A stretch of 64,000 nt of DNA from Opitutia bacterium ISCC 52 (GTDB lineage Bacteria; Verrucomicrobiota; Verrucomicrobiia; Opitutales; UBA2995): NCBI GenBank assembly GCA_014529675.2, contig CP076040.1:248001-312000 (forward strand), read 5' to 3'. Shown here piece after piece: positions 1 through 7,991 of this stretch. The notes beneath the pieces are model-generated. The model was given only the letters and a program-made list of their open reading frames with translations, had not been told where the DNA came from and searched no databases. Position numbers and translations under genes: made by a program. Position 1 is the first letter of the stretch; every line of letters begins with the position of its first letter.

Positions 1-1
1 T

Positions 2-160
2 TTTGGCAATCTGTTTGGTTTGCATGTTTATGTAGCCCCTGAATTGGCTGAGGACGAATACATTGCATTCAATGCGGGTAGTCATGCTGAGCTCATCCAG
101 ATGAGGTATGTAGATTTCGAGGATTTAGTTCAACCTCAGGAGTTGCTTTTTGCTATGTGA
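2..160 (+). CDS. C-terminal end of an unknown protein (partial)
   Basis: An open frame runs from the window edge to a TGA at 158-160 and gives 52 residues ending in PQELLFAM. The 5' part lies outside the window. The composition (acidic, with aromatic residues) looks like ordinary coding sequence, but I recognise no family. The frame is on the same strand as the lipoprotein gene downstream, 141 bases away, so the two need not be co-transcribed. Confidence 0.5.
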   Translation, partial: FGNLFGLHVYVAPELAEDEYIAFNAGSHAELIQMRYVDFEDLVQPQELLFAM

Positions 161-301
161 AGGGCTTGGTAAAGGTCTTTCCCAGTCTGGTCCGGCCAAT
201 TGAGCCATACGAGGCCGATACATCTGAATAGGGCGACGAGGGTAATTTGAAATAAATTAAGGGAAAGAACGTGGGATTGAGAATCTTTTTCTCCTTGGGC
301 A

Positions 302-1009
302 ATGGTTGGCCGGCTAGATGTCTCCTTGATCTTGAAAAAGACAAGAATCCGCATTCACTGGAGTCTCACGCGAGTTTTGGTTCTCTACTGTTTATGGCTT
401 GGAAGCTTGGTCTTGTGGATTGGCTGCGAGACAACTTCTCAGTTAGCCAAAGACGATGTAGACGCCAGCCTTCTAAAAAAGACCAACCCAGCGATGTTAC
501 TCGATGGGGACGCAGTTGAAATGCGAGGCATGGTTACGGTTGAACGGGTAGATGAGTTGGAATTGCGCGAAGCGTTTTCGTTTTTTGGTAATAAACGAAA
601 TGAGCCTATTCACGTACCAGTCGGTTCCAGGAATATCCTGCTGGAAAGCTCATTCAATCGGGATGGAAAGATTTATGTCTATCAGGCCCAGTTGAACTTC
701 GATGTAGAGCAGGGAAGTAATTATTTCCCGGTCGCAGGGTTCGAAGTAAACTCGGGGAAAGCATGGATGTGGATTAAAGATCACGATCGTAAGGTTCGTG
801 TCTCTAACCGTTCTGAAGCGACCTTTGTAAAATCATTTGCTCCGGAGGAAGAGAGCTTCCTGGATATTTGGAGCTACGAATCGATTATCGATCAGGATGT
901 GATGGCAGAACGACGCGCAGCTTGTGATCTAAGTCAGCTACCCGGGTACGAGGAAGATCTATCTCTTGTCAGAGGAGATGAGAAGTATGGTGATCGGGAT
1001 ACCGATTAG
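302..1009 (+). CDS. Predicted lipoprotein of unknown function
   Basis: The 235-residue protein starts with a basic segment and a hydrophobic stretch at residues 24-41 that ends in a lipobox-like LWIGC, with Cys42 as the likely lipidated residue. This predicts export and anchoring in a membrane. The rest is soluble, fairly charged and rich in beta-type sequence, with no motif I recognise. The ATG at 302 is used because no other methionine precedes the signal; no clear ribosome binding site is visible, so the start may be somewhat further in. The next gene starts 43 bases downstream but belongs to an unrelated sugar-acid operon. Confidence 0.6.
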   Translation: MVGRLDVSLILKKTRIRIHWSLTRVLVLYCLWLGSLVLWIGCETTSQLAKDDVDASLLKKTNPAMLLDGDAVEMRGMVTVERVDELELREAFSFFGNKRNEPIHVPVGSRNILLESSFNRDGKIYVYQAQLNFDVEQGSNYFPVAGFEVNSGKAWMWIKDHDRKVRVSNRSEATFVKSFAPEEESFLDIWSYESIIDQDVMAERRAACDLSQLPGYEEDLSLVRGDEKYGDRDTD

Positions 1010-1052
1010 GGATTGCCCTAAATAAATTCGAGTCCCTACAGTTTACACCCCT

Positions 1053-2330
1053 ATGGCCCTTTTAGGATGTATTGCAGATGATTTTACCGGAGCCACTGAT
1101 TTAGCGAATACTTTGGTTTCCGAAGGGATGCGTGTGCTTCAGGTTTTCGGTGTTCCCGATGCCGATATTGAACTGCCCAGAGCGGATGCCATCATTGTGG
1201 CTCTCAAGTCGAGGTCTATTCCTGCAGAGGACGCGGTGGCGCAATCCTTGGAGAGTTTGGAATGGCTGAAGACGCACGGAGCCCAGCATTTTTTTTTCAA
1301 ATACTGCTCGACCTTCGATTCGACTCCTGCGGGAAACATCGGCCAGGTAAGTTCGGCTTTGATGGAGGCGTTGGACACTCGCACAACGATTGCTTGCCCG
1401 GCTTTCCCGGGAGCTGGTCGGACCGTTTATCAAGGGCATTTGTTTGTGTATGATAAAATCTTGTCCGAGTCGGGAATGGAGAATCATCCGTTGAATCCCA
1501 TGACCGATGCAAATCTGGTCCGGTGGCTGAAACGGCAAACCGAAAACGCGGTTGATCTCATTCCCTTGGCTACGGTCCGAAAGGGAATGGATGCTATACG
1601 AGCCAAGCTAGAGAAGGATGATTCCAACGCCAAAATCTTTGTCGTAGATGCCATTAAAAACAAAGACTTGCGCGCAATCGGTACCGCAATTGTCAGGTAT
1701 CCGTTGGCCACCGGAGGCTCTGGGATAGCCCTTGGATTACCCAATGCTTACCGAGCTGCCGGATTATTGCCGGTCGAACAATCGAAAGCATCCTTTCCTA
1801 AAGTCGATGGCAAACAAGCCATCCTGGCTGGTAGTTGTTCTTCCATGACGCTCAAGCAAGTTGAGTATATGAAGGAGCGATGCCCGAGTTGCCAACTGTT
1901 GCTTGAGGATGTCCTAAAACGATCTGGATTAGTCGCGGAAGTTTTGGAGTGGGCGGCACCCCTATTAGAAAAAGGACCGGTCCTCATCTACAGTTCAGCT
2001 GATCCGGACTCAGTGAAGGAGGCACAAGAGCAGGGAGGCGCCCTGGATGTCGGACACAAATTCGAAGATGCTTTGGCGCGAATTGCCAAAGGCTTGGTCG
2101 CCGCAGGAGTGCGTCAGCTGGTGGTTGCGGGTGGCGAATCTGCTGGCGCGGTTGTGAATGCTCTGGGAGTAGTTGCTATTCGTATCGGTGCGCAAATTGA
2201 TCCAGGTGTCCCCTGGGTGGAGGCGGTAGGTGAAGAACCTCTGGCTCTGGCTTTGAAATCAGGTAACTTTGGCGGTGAAGACTTTTTTGAAAAATCCTTT
2301 CGCTTATTAAACGAAGCATCTCATGAGTGA
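1053..2330 (+). CDS. otnK: Four-carbon acid sugar kinase (3-oxo-tetronate kinase, OtnK family)
   Basis: The protein belongs to the DUF1537 four-carbon acid sugar kinase family (about 420 residues; this one has 425). The N-terminal domain opens with the family signature IADDFTGATDLA at residues 7-18. The C-terminal nucleotide-binding domain carries the glycine-rich GGESAGAVV around residues 358-366. Members phosphorylate 3-oxo-tetronate at C4 in the cytoplasm. The stop overlaps the start of the otnC-like gene by 8 bases, which makes translational coupling likely. The family pairing of kinase plus class II aldolase supports tetronate (erythronate or threonate type) catabolism; the exact stereoisomer cannot be read from the sequence. 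Confidence 0.9.
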   Translation: MALLGCIADDFTGATDLANTLVSEGMRVLQVFGVPDADIELPRADAIIVALKSRSIPAEDAVAQSLESLEWLKTHGAQHFFFKYCSTFDSTPAGNIGQVSSALMEALDTRTTIACPAFPGAGRTVYQGHLFVYDKILSESGMENHPLNPMTDANLVRWLKRQTENAVDLIPLATVRKGMDAIRAKLEKDDSNAKIFVVDAIKNKDLRAIGTAIVRYPLATGGSGIALGLPNAYRAAGLLPVEQSKASFPKVDGKQAILAGSCSSMTLKQVEYMKERCPSCQLLLEDVLKRSGLVAEVLEWAAPLLEKGPVLIYSSADPDSVKEAQEQGGALDVGHKFEDALARIAKGLVAAGVRQLVVAGGESAGAVVNALGVVAIRIGAQIDPGVPWVEAVGEEPLALALKSGNFGGEDFFEKSFRLLNEASHE

Positions 2331-2955
2331 AACTAAGATACGTGACGGCATGGCTGAGCTGGCCCGTTCGTTACATCAACGCGGCTATGGAGTCGGTAGT
2401 TCAGGTAAAATTTCCTGCAAACTAGACGACGGAATTCTGGTTACGCCAACCAACTCCTGCATGGGTTTTCTCGATCCTGAGCAAATCTCCAAAGTCGATT
2501 TTCAGGGAAATTATGTTTCTGGAGGAAAACCTTCGAAGGAAGCCTTTCTCCACCTGGAGATGTATCAGAGTCGACCCCAGGATACGTCTGTCGTGCACTT
2601 GCACTCCACTTATTCGGTCGCAGCATCTTGTTTAAAGAATACCGACCCAGACAACCTGCTTCCACCCATTACGGCCTACTATGTAATGAAGGTGGGGCAG
2701 TTAAAACTGATTCCTTACTATGCCCCAGGAGATCAGACACTTGCTCAGGCAGTAGGTGTTGCGGCCAAAGAAACATCCTCCGTTCTTTTGGCCAACCATG
2801 GTCCCGTAATTGCGGGTAAGACCTTGGAAAGCGCTGTTTACGCAGCCGAAGAATTGGAGGAGACTGCCAAGCTTTACTTTATTCTAGAAGGACGGGAAAC
2901 CAGCTACCTCAATGCGGCACAGATTGCAGATCTGAACACCAGTTTCCCTTCATGA
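2323..2955 (+). CDS. otnC: Class II aldolase-type 3-oxo-tetronate 4-phosphate decarboxylase (OtnC)
   Basis: A 210-residue class II aldolase/adducin protein. The phosphate-binding loop is GSSGKIS at 25-31. The catalytic glutamate region SKEAF lies at 71-75. Zinc ligands are in HLHST (His92 and His94), with a third histidine in LANHGP (His158). OtnC enzymes act on the phosphorylated product of OtnK, releasing CO2 and dihydroxyacetone phosphate. The gene overlaps otnK by 8 bases and the next gene by 4 (ATGA), so these three form one operon. The reaction is assigned from the family and from the neighbouring kinase. A fuculose-phosphate-type aldolase activity is the main alternative. Confidence 0.88.
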   Translation: MSETKIRDGMAELARSLHQRGYGVGSSGKISCKLDDGILVTPTNSCMGFLDPEQISKVDFQGNYVSGGKPSKEAFLHLEMYQSRPQDTSVVHLHSTYSVAASCLKNTDPDNLLPPITAYYVMKVGQLKLIPYYAPGDQTLAQAVGVAAKETSSVLLANHGPVIAGKTLESAVYAAEELEETAKLYFILEGRETSYLNAAQIADLNTSFPS

Positions 2956-3986
2956 ATCCTTTTAAAACGAATCGTATTGGAAAAACCGAGCTGGAAATTC
3001 CCAATTTGGGATTTGGAGGAGGTACGCTTGGGGATCCGGATGTTGTGGTTACTGAGCAGCAGTCATTCGATACGCTTGCTGAGGCCTATGATAAGGGTAT
3101 CCGCTTTTACGATACAGCCCCGTGGTACGGTATTGGGAAGAGTGAGCATCGCTTGGGATCAAGTCTAAGAGAACAGTCTCGAGCCGACTTCGTTTTAAAT
3201 ACAAAAGTCGGTCGGTATCTTACGCGTCCTGATGATGTGGATACGTTTGGTCAGGGTCGATGGGCAGGTGGTCTTTCTTTTGAAGTAAATTTTGACTATA
3301 CAGCTGCGGGACTTGAGCGGTCTTATCGAGAGAGTTTACTCAGGCTTAGTTTGAATCGAGTCGATTCTCTGATCATTCACGATTTGGATTATAAATTTCA
3401 CGGCTCCATGGAAGGCGTGGATGCGCGCTTTAAGGAACTGATTGATGGCGGCGGTTATGATTACCTTAAGTCCTTAAAGGAAAGTGGAGAGATCAAAGCC
3501 ATTGGAGTCGGTATCAACTTTTCAGATCTTATGCCCCGGTTCCTCGAATATTGTGACATTGATTTCTTTCTCGTTGCCATGCCTTACACTTTGCTCGACC
3601 AGCCAGTGCTTGAAACGTCTTTTCCGCTTTGTGAAAAGCATGGGGTTTCTGTGATCAGCGGCGCGGTTTTTGCTTCCGGGATTTTAGCGACCGGAGTGAA
3701 AAACAATCCACTGTATGGTTACCAGCCGGCGGAAGATGAGATCGTGTCCCGCGTGCGAGCCATGGAACGAGTCTGTGATCGCTACGATGTCCCACTGGGT
3801 GCAGCGGCTCTTCAATTTCCGCACGGTCATCCCCTGGTTACCAGTGTTATCCCTGGCATGAACTCTCCCGATATCGTTCGAACAAATTTGGAGTGGTTCC
3901 AACTCAACATCCCCAATGAACTCTGGGCTGAACTCAAGGAAGAGGGGCTTCTTGGAGTTGATGTGCCAACTCCGGTTAAGGATTAA
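2952..3986 (+). CDS. Aldo/keto reductase, D-threo-aldose 1-dehydrogenase-like
   Basis: A 344-residue aldo/keto reductase with the catalytic set Asp54 (in FYDTAPWYG), Tyr59 and Lys85 (NTKVGR), and a histidine in IIHDLDY near 144. The long form with NTKVGR and this insert pattern resembles the D-threo-aldose (L-fucose) 1-dehydrogenase and pyridoxal 4-dehydrogenase group, which oxidises free sugars to lactones with NAD(P). It overlaps otnC by 4 bases, so it probably feeds a sugar or sugar acid into the tetronate pathway. The substrate itself is inferred only from context. Confidence 0.85.
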   Translation: MNPFKTNRIGKTELEIPNLGFGGGTLGDPDVVVTEQQSFDTLAEAYDKGIRFYDTAPWYGIGKSEHRLGSSLREQSRADFVLNTKVGRYLTRPDDVDTFGQGRWAGGLSFEVNFDYTAAGLERSYRESLLRLSLNRVDSLIIHDLDYKFHGSMEGVDARFKELIDGGGYDYLKSLKESGEIKAIGVGINFSDLMPRFLEYCDIDFFLVAMPYTLLDQPVLETSFPLCEKHGVSVISGAVFASGILATGVKNNPLYGYQPAEDEIVSRVRAMERVCDRYDVPLGAAALQFPHGHPLVTSVIPGMNSPDIVRTNLEWFQLNIPNELWAELKEEGLLGVDVPTPVKD

Positions 3987-3993
3987 AAGCTAG

Positions 3994-4062
3994 GGCGCTA
4001 TCGCCGAGAGCGCCGATTCATTTGCTCTGGGATCCACGGTCTCACGACCGTGGCTACATTTG
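3994..4062. repeat. REP-like palindromes, module A and a second hairpin
   Basis: Two inverted repeats follow the aldo/keto reductase stop. The first pairs GGCGCT at 3994 with AGCGCC at 4009. The second, at 4034-4053, is an 8 bp perfect stem (CCACGGTC with GACCGTGG) around a TCAC loop, followed by GGCTACATTT. The second also occurs at 7947, 19443 and 57313. No run of T follows either hairpin, so they are not standard intrinsic terminators, though they sit where convergent transcripts end. Confidence 0.7.
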
Positions 4063-4193
4063 ATGTGATGCATTCATCCCCTGTTATTTGCAGTAGGAGT
4101 TTTGGGGCCCTAGGTTGAGTGGGAAATGAGGTTCTTAGAGCAGGGGTAACTCGAGAGGTATGTAGGTTGAAAAAGTAGTATTATCTTTTCCGC

Positions 4194-4215
4194 TCATCCG
4201 GTCAGAACTCCAAAA
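4194..4215. repeat. Short repeat shared with 57421-57442
   Basis: The segment starting TCATCCGGTCAG and ending in CTCCAAA recurs in the same orientation at 57421 with one or two base differences. Here it lies directly downstream (on the minus strand) of the TonB receptor stop codon. It appears to be part of another intergenic repeat family. Confidence 0.5.
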
Positions 4216-6702
4216 CTAGAAGGTATAGCGGACACTGCCCCGCCAGTACCTCCCTCGGCTTGCCAGGTCTGCGGGTCGTCCCGGATCACCAAAATAGGAG
4301 AAGGAATCTTCCTGATTCAAATTATAGACACCTACATTTCCCACCCAGCCGTTTTCGGCCCGATACTCGACCGAAAATGTGTAAGTCGTTTTGGCGTAGT
4401 AATAGGTGTCTTTGTCGGGATTGGCACCAATACGGCGAAGCATATCTGAGCGATGATCCGCACGCAGCCGAAGTAGCCAGTGGTCGTTCTGGTAGATAAA
4501 GGATGTTCGCACATCATTTTCCGGAATCGCTGTTATGGGCGTGGTATCAAACTCTGGTCCTCTAATATCGGTTTCCGTTTCATTGTAGCGGTAACGCATT
4601 TCGAGCGAGAAGCCTTCCAGGTTAAACCACAGAGGGTCCAGGCCCTGGTTCCAAATAACTTGCGCTTGATTATGGATACCAAAGCCAGCGTTTGCCCAGG
4701 TATACAGATCGTAGTCTTTAAACTGTCCGTCGGGTACCGTGGTTTGGCTTTGCACAACAATGTCTTCATTGTCTCGGCGAAGAAGCTCCAGGCTTAAGAA
4801 TCCACTGTCGTGGTATGCCCAATCTGCAGCGGCAAGAAGACTGGTGAAGACAGTAGGTTTTAGCTCTGAATTTCCAGCGCTAACATACTGAGATCGTTGG
4901 TTGATTCTCCGGAAAGGTGCCAGGTAGTAGTAACGTGGTCGTTCTATCGCTTTCGACCAGGAGGTATAGAGCGTTAGTTGATTACTAGCTGTATACACAG
5001 CTTGGATACCAGGAAAGTAGTCGGTGTATTCTCGCCCACCTTCTGTATCCAATGTTTGGGTGTAAGCTCCGGTCTCATCGAATAAGACTTCCTTGCCCGT
5101 GAATTCGTCTTCGGTCTTTTCCATCCGAATCCCAGCGAGTATTCGCCAGGTGTTCCATAGGTAATCACCCATGAGGTAGGCTGAAGAAATTGTTTCATTC
5201 ACCGTATAGTTAGCGGGGTCCGATTGGGAACGTGTGCGTGTTTCGTTGAGCGTAAAGTCATCAGGGTGTGTTAGGAAATACTCTCTGAACGCTACCGGAT
5301 CGTGAAATCCGCTCAGACTATAGTTCCAGTAGTGAATATCGTCGTTCCGCCAAGGGCTCTCAAACTGAGCGATTGTGAGTTCACCTGCCGCTTTGTCGAA
5401 TACCCGAATGTCGTCGCCACTATCAAGATCACGGTTGAGGAACTTGAGGCCGCTTTTGATTTTCAAACTCCCTTTTTCATGGATGAAAAAACGTTCTAAA
5501 TCGAAGGAGGCGATTTTATCCAAGTAAATATCCTTCGACTTATAAATGCGTACTTCATCAAACAAATAGTTTGCGGTATCCGTTGCACGTTCTTGTGAAT
5601 TGGGATGTATCGTAAAGATGGGATAGTCGGACATGGCTTCATCATAGGATGCATCCACATTTTTCATTTCAAAGAATGAATCCCAACGGTGAGGATATTG
5701 TGAGTCGGAGAGATCGTACTTGGCCTGCGCTTCCCAGCGCCACAGATCTCCCTTGTATTGAAGGCCTGCTGTTACTTCTCGGGTCTTTCTTTCGTTTCGT
5801 CTTTCTTCAATTCCTTTAAACAAAGACATGCCTTCTACCGTGGCGGAGTCTTCATCTAAACTTACAAAGTCACCATCGTCCCATTCATACTCCATGCCTC
5901 GATTGACTTCTTGTCGGTTGGTGTTGGCAAATATCCCTCGGGTAAAAATGCGTAGTTCTTTCGACAATTCGTAGTCGAGTAGTATGTTCGCGGATACGCT
6001 TCTAGACCGGAAGTCTTCTTTTTCTATTTGGACATCTTGGAAGCGCCAAATGTCTGGCCACTCTGACTTTTTCTTAAGCTCCCAATCACGGTATAGATTT
6101 TCTTCTGCTATAAAAGATTGGTAGGCCCTTGCGTTGAGCAAATAACCCCACCGATTCTCTTCCCGAAAAGATCGTCCGTCTGTGAGATATAACGATACAC
6201 CAGGTTTCTCGGCCAATTCGTATTGCGTTATATAGGCTCGCACTTGTCGAGTGGGGGACCGCTGGGCAAACGCCGGGCGAAACTTCAAATTGAGAGTGCC
6301 GCCTACGATATCCGCATCCATATCTGGAGTGGCTAGCTTCAGTGCTTCAAGCGATTCAACAGAATCGGCACGAATCGAACTAAGGTTAATCCCTGAACTC
6401 TGACCCCCGATTTGCACCGAGCTGAAGTTGATCCCTGGCTTTTTATCCAGGGCCTCTTCCAGGCTCTGTGTTCCGTCTTTGGTCGCTTCCTGAACCTGCC
6501 CGGATGTAGTATTGCTCGCATTCTCTGTTGAATTTGAATCAGGCGCAATCGTGCCAACTGATTCTTCCTGGGCTTGGCAAAATACCAAGGGACAGAGAGC
6601 CAGAAATGCGATAAGCAGACTTTTGGTAAGGGATTTCAACTTAGGATAAGGTGATAGACTGCAGGATACGATTGGGGATTTTAGAAGGGGATCAAGCCGC
6701 AA
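4216..6702 (-). CDS. TonB-dependent receptor with short plug
   Basis: The 828-residue protein has an N-terminal signal (hydrophobic core near residues 28-41, cleavage near CQAQ). A low-complexity linker follows, then a plug-like segment at 80-141 containing ADSVESLEA and TPDMDADIVGGTLNLK, typical of Caulobacter-type TonB receptors. The remainder alternates aromatic and polar residues as in a 22-strand barrel and ends in RYTF. Such receptors take up siderophores or oligosaccharides across the outer membrane. The plug lacks the roughly 40 residues that usually hold the IRG and loop region. The start is TTG, and a second TTG at 6639 would leave a more conventional signal peptide. The gene stands alone, and no ligand can be assigned. 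Confidence 0.85.
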   Translation of the reverse strand: MRLDPLLKSPIVSCSLSPYPKLKSLTKSLLIAFLALCPLVFCQAQEESVGTIAPDSNSTENASNTTSGQVQEATKDGTQSLEEALDKKPGINFSSVQIGGQSSGINLSSIRADSVESLEALKLATPDMDADIVGGTLNLKFRPAFAQRSPTRQVRAYITQYELAEKPGVSLYLTDGRSFREENRWGYLLNARAYQSFIAEENLYRDWELKKKSEWPDIWRFQDVQIEKEDFRSRSVSANILLDYELSKELRIFTRGIFANTNRQEVNRGMEYEWDDGDFVSLDEDSATVEGMSLFKGIEERRNERKTREVTAGLQYKGDLWRWEAQAKYDLSDSQYPHRWDSFFEMKNVDASYDEAMSDYPIFTIHPNSQERATDTANYLFDEVRIYKSKDIYLDKIASFDLERFFIHEKGSLKIKSGLKFLNRDLDSGDDIRVFDKAAGELTIAQFESPWRNDDIHYWNYSLSGFHDPVAFREYFLTHPDDFTLNETRTRSQSDPANYTVNETISSAYLMGDYLWNTWRILAGIRMEKTEDEFTGKEVLFDETGAYTQTLDTEGGREYTDYFPGIQAVYTASNQLTLYTSWSKAIERPRYYYLAPFRRINQRSQYVSAGNSELKPTVFTSLLAAADWAYHDSGFLSLELLRRDNEDIVVQSQTTVPDGQFKDYDLYTWANAGFGIHNQAQVIWNQGLDPLWFNLEGFSLEMRYRYNETETDIRGPEFDTTPITAIPENDVRTSFIYQNDHWLLRLRADHRSDMLRRIGANPDKDTYYYAKTTYTFSVEYRAENGWVGNVGVYNLNQEDSFSYFGDPGRPADLASRGRYWRGSVRYTF

Positions 6703-6856
6703 TATGACGTGAATAGCCCTTATTTAAGGGATTTTCACAGCTTGCATCTTCCAGCAGTTATACCACTAGCGTTCCCGAGATTTACTTTCTCAGAATCAGA
6801 CCAGCGGATCGGAATGCCAATGAACTGTATTAAAAAAGCAGCGAGGTTCTCCTCTT

Positions 6857-7230
6857 TCAATCAATCGGTTGCCAGCGTAGGAACACTCGATCGTTTTCAG
6901 TAATATCGAATCCTTCTGCCCTTGCAGTTGAAGGTCGATCAGGAAAGCCTCCTACGTCCGTTTCAAAGTTTATGAGCGAGCCGGTCCCATTCTGCCAGTC
7001 GGAGACGATTCGATCGTCAACGGGATCCGGTTCCCACGGACGGGCTCCAGCATTGGCGGCGAGGTAGGCTGGGACATCACTGGCCAGAAGCTGAATAAAG
7101 TTGTCGTTCCACACAGGTTTTTCTTCAACCTGATACTGCGGCGCAGGTTCTCCTAGTTGATTGGTCAATTCTGGAAGGGCCGGATTGAGGGTTCCCGTAT
7201 GATCGAATCGATTGCTCCAATGAGATTTTT
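6857..7230 (-). pseudogene. C-terminal fragment of a pectate lyase-like protein
   Basis: The open frame (last 103 residues from a TTG at 7168, extending without a stop to about 7230) carries AGARPW, then DPVDDRIVSDWQNGTGSL, then ETDVGGFPD. This order (DAVDxRI, NGTG, GGWP-like) matches the C-terminal end of secreted pectate or polysaccharide lyases of family PL1 type. The parallel beta-helix and signal peptide are absent. It meets another truncated gene, on the opposite strand, at 7189. The family call rests on motif recall and could be wrong; the truncation is clear. Confidence 0.5.
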
Positions 7231-7407
7231 ATCGATTACAATGGGGACGGATTTAATGAGAATCGATTCCGGCCTATCAATATGCGCTTCCATTTCAATG
7301 AGGTCGATAAATTCAATGTATTCCTTCAAGTTCGCTCCAGGCGACTGGGTGTCGATCGCGATTGGCAACACGCCTATGTTATTGGATTTGGTATTCGGTT
7401 TAATTAG
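7189..7407 (+). pseudogene. C-terminal fragment of a beta-barrel-like protein
   Basis: After an in-frame stop at 7186, the frame is open to TAG at 7405. It reads IFIDYNGDGFNENRF, then alternating hydrophobic and polar strands, ending in AYVIGFGIRFN. A terminal strand of this kind is typical of outer-membrane barrels. There is no start codon or signal, so this is the tail of a lost gene. It lies back to back with the pectate lyase-like fragment. The family cannot be named. Confidence 0.4.
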
Positions 7408-7486
7408 GGGTGCTTAACTATGGTTTTAGAGCACAATTAATGCTGGATTGAGAGCTCAGTATGGCTGATGCTTAGAGCTTACCGCT

Positions 7487-7849
7487 ATGAAAATTCTCAA
7501 TTGGATCCTGTGCTTCCTCTTTCTTCTATCTGCCGTACTTCAATACAATGACCCGGATCCTTTGCTATGGATGATTATGTGGGGAGCCGCAGGCGTGGCC
7601 TGTTTGCTTTATGGGATTGGCAAACTACCCAAGTGGTTGCCGATCTTGGTTGGTGGTGTTGGTCTCGTTTGGGGCTTGGCTCTTATTCCCGGTATTATTC
7701 GCACCGCGGGTGACATTCGCTGGAACGAAGTTTTCATGCAGGCAAGTATGAGCAACATTACGGTCGAATGGGTGCGTGAGATGGGAGGTGTCTTCATCAT
7801 CGCGCTTTGGATGGGTGTGCTGATTTTGAAGAGTCGTAAGACGACTTAG
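7487..7849 (+). CDS. TMEM220-like small membrane protein
   Basis: A 120-residue protein with four hydrophobic segments (about 5-20, 27-45, 50-68 and 98-114). The segment LQYNDPDPLLWMIMWG is the hallmark of the transmembrane 220 family (Pfam TMEM220), whose function is unknown. Length and topology agree with bacterial members. The start ATG at 7487 follows an intergenic region after the barrel fragment, and the gene appears to be monocistronic. It is predicted to lie in the inner membrane. Confidence 0.8.
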   Translation: MKILNWILCFLFLLSAVLQYNDPDPLLWMIMWGAAGVACLLYGIGKLPKWLPILVGGVGLVWGLALIPGIIRTAGDIRWNEVFMQASMSNITVEWVREMGGVFIIALWMGVLILKSRKTT

Positions 7850-7876
7850 TTTTGTGATTCTCAGAAACGCTTTAAA

Positions 7877-7972
7877 GAGTAGCACAGGCATCTTGCCTCT
7901 TTCGGCATTGCTGGAAGCAATAGCCCTACCACTTATTAGAATGTAGCCAAGGTCGTAAGACCATGGACAGTT
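7877..7972. repeat. Composite REP-like element (modules C, B and A)
   Basis: Three palindromic modules lie in a row. Module C at 7877-7902 reads GTAGCACAGGCATCTTGCC. Module B at 7904-7926 is built on ATTGCTGGAAGCAAT. Module A at 7943-7968 has arms at 7947-7954 and 7959-7966 around GTAA. Modules A and B occur in the inverse orientation and the corresponding order at 19441-19505, and C recurs at 22532. The element lies between two convergent genes. Confidence 0.75.
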
Positions 7973-7991
7973 GTCCGAACGCTTGCCGAAT

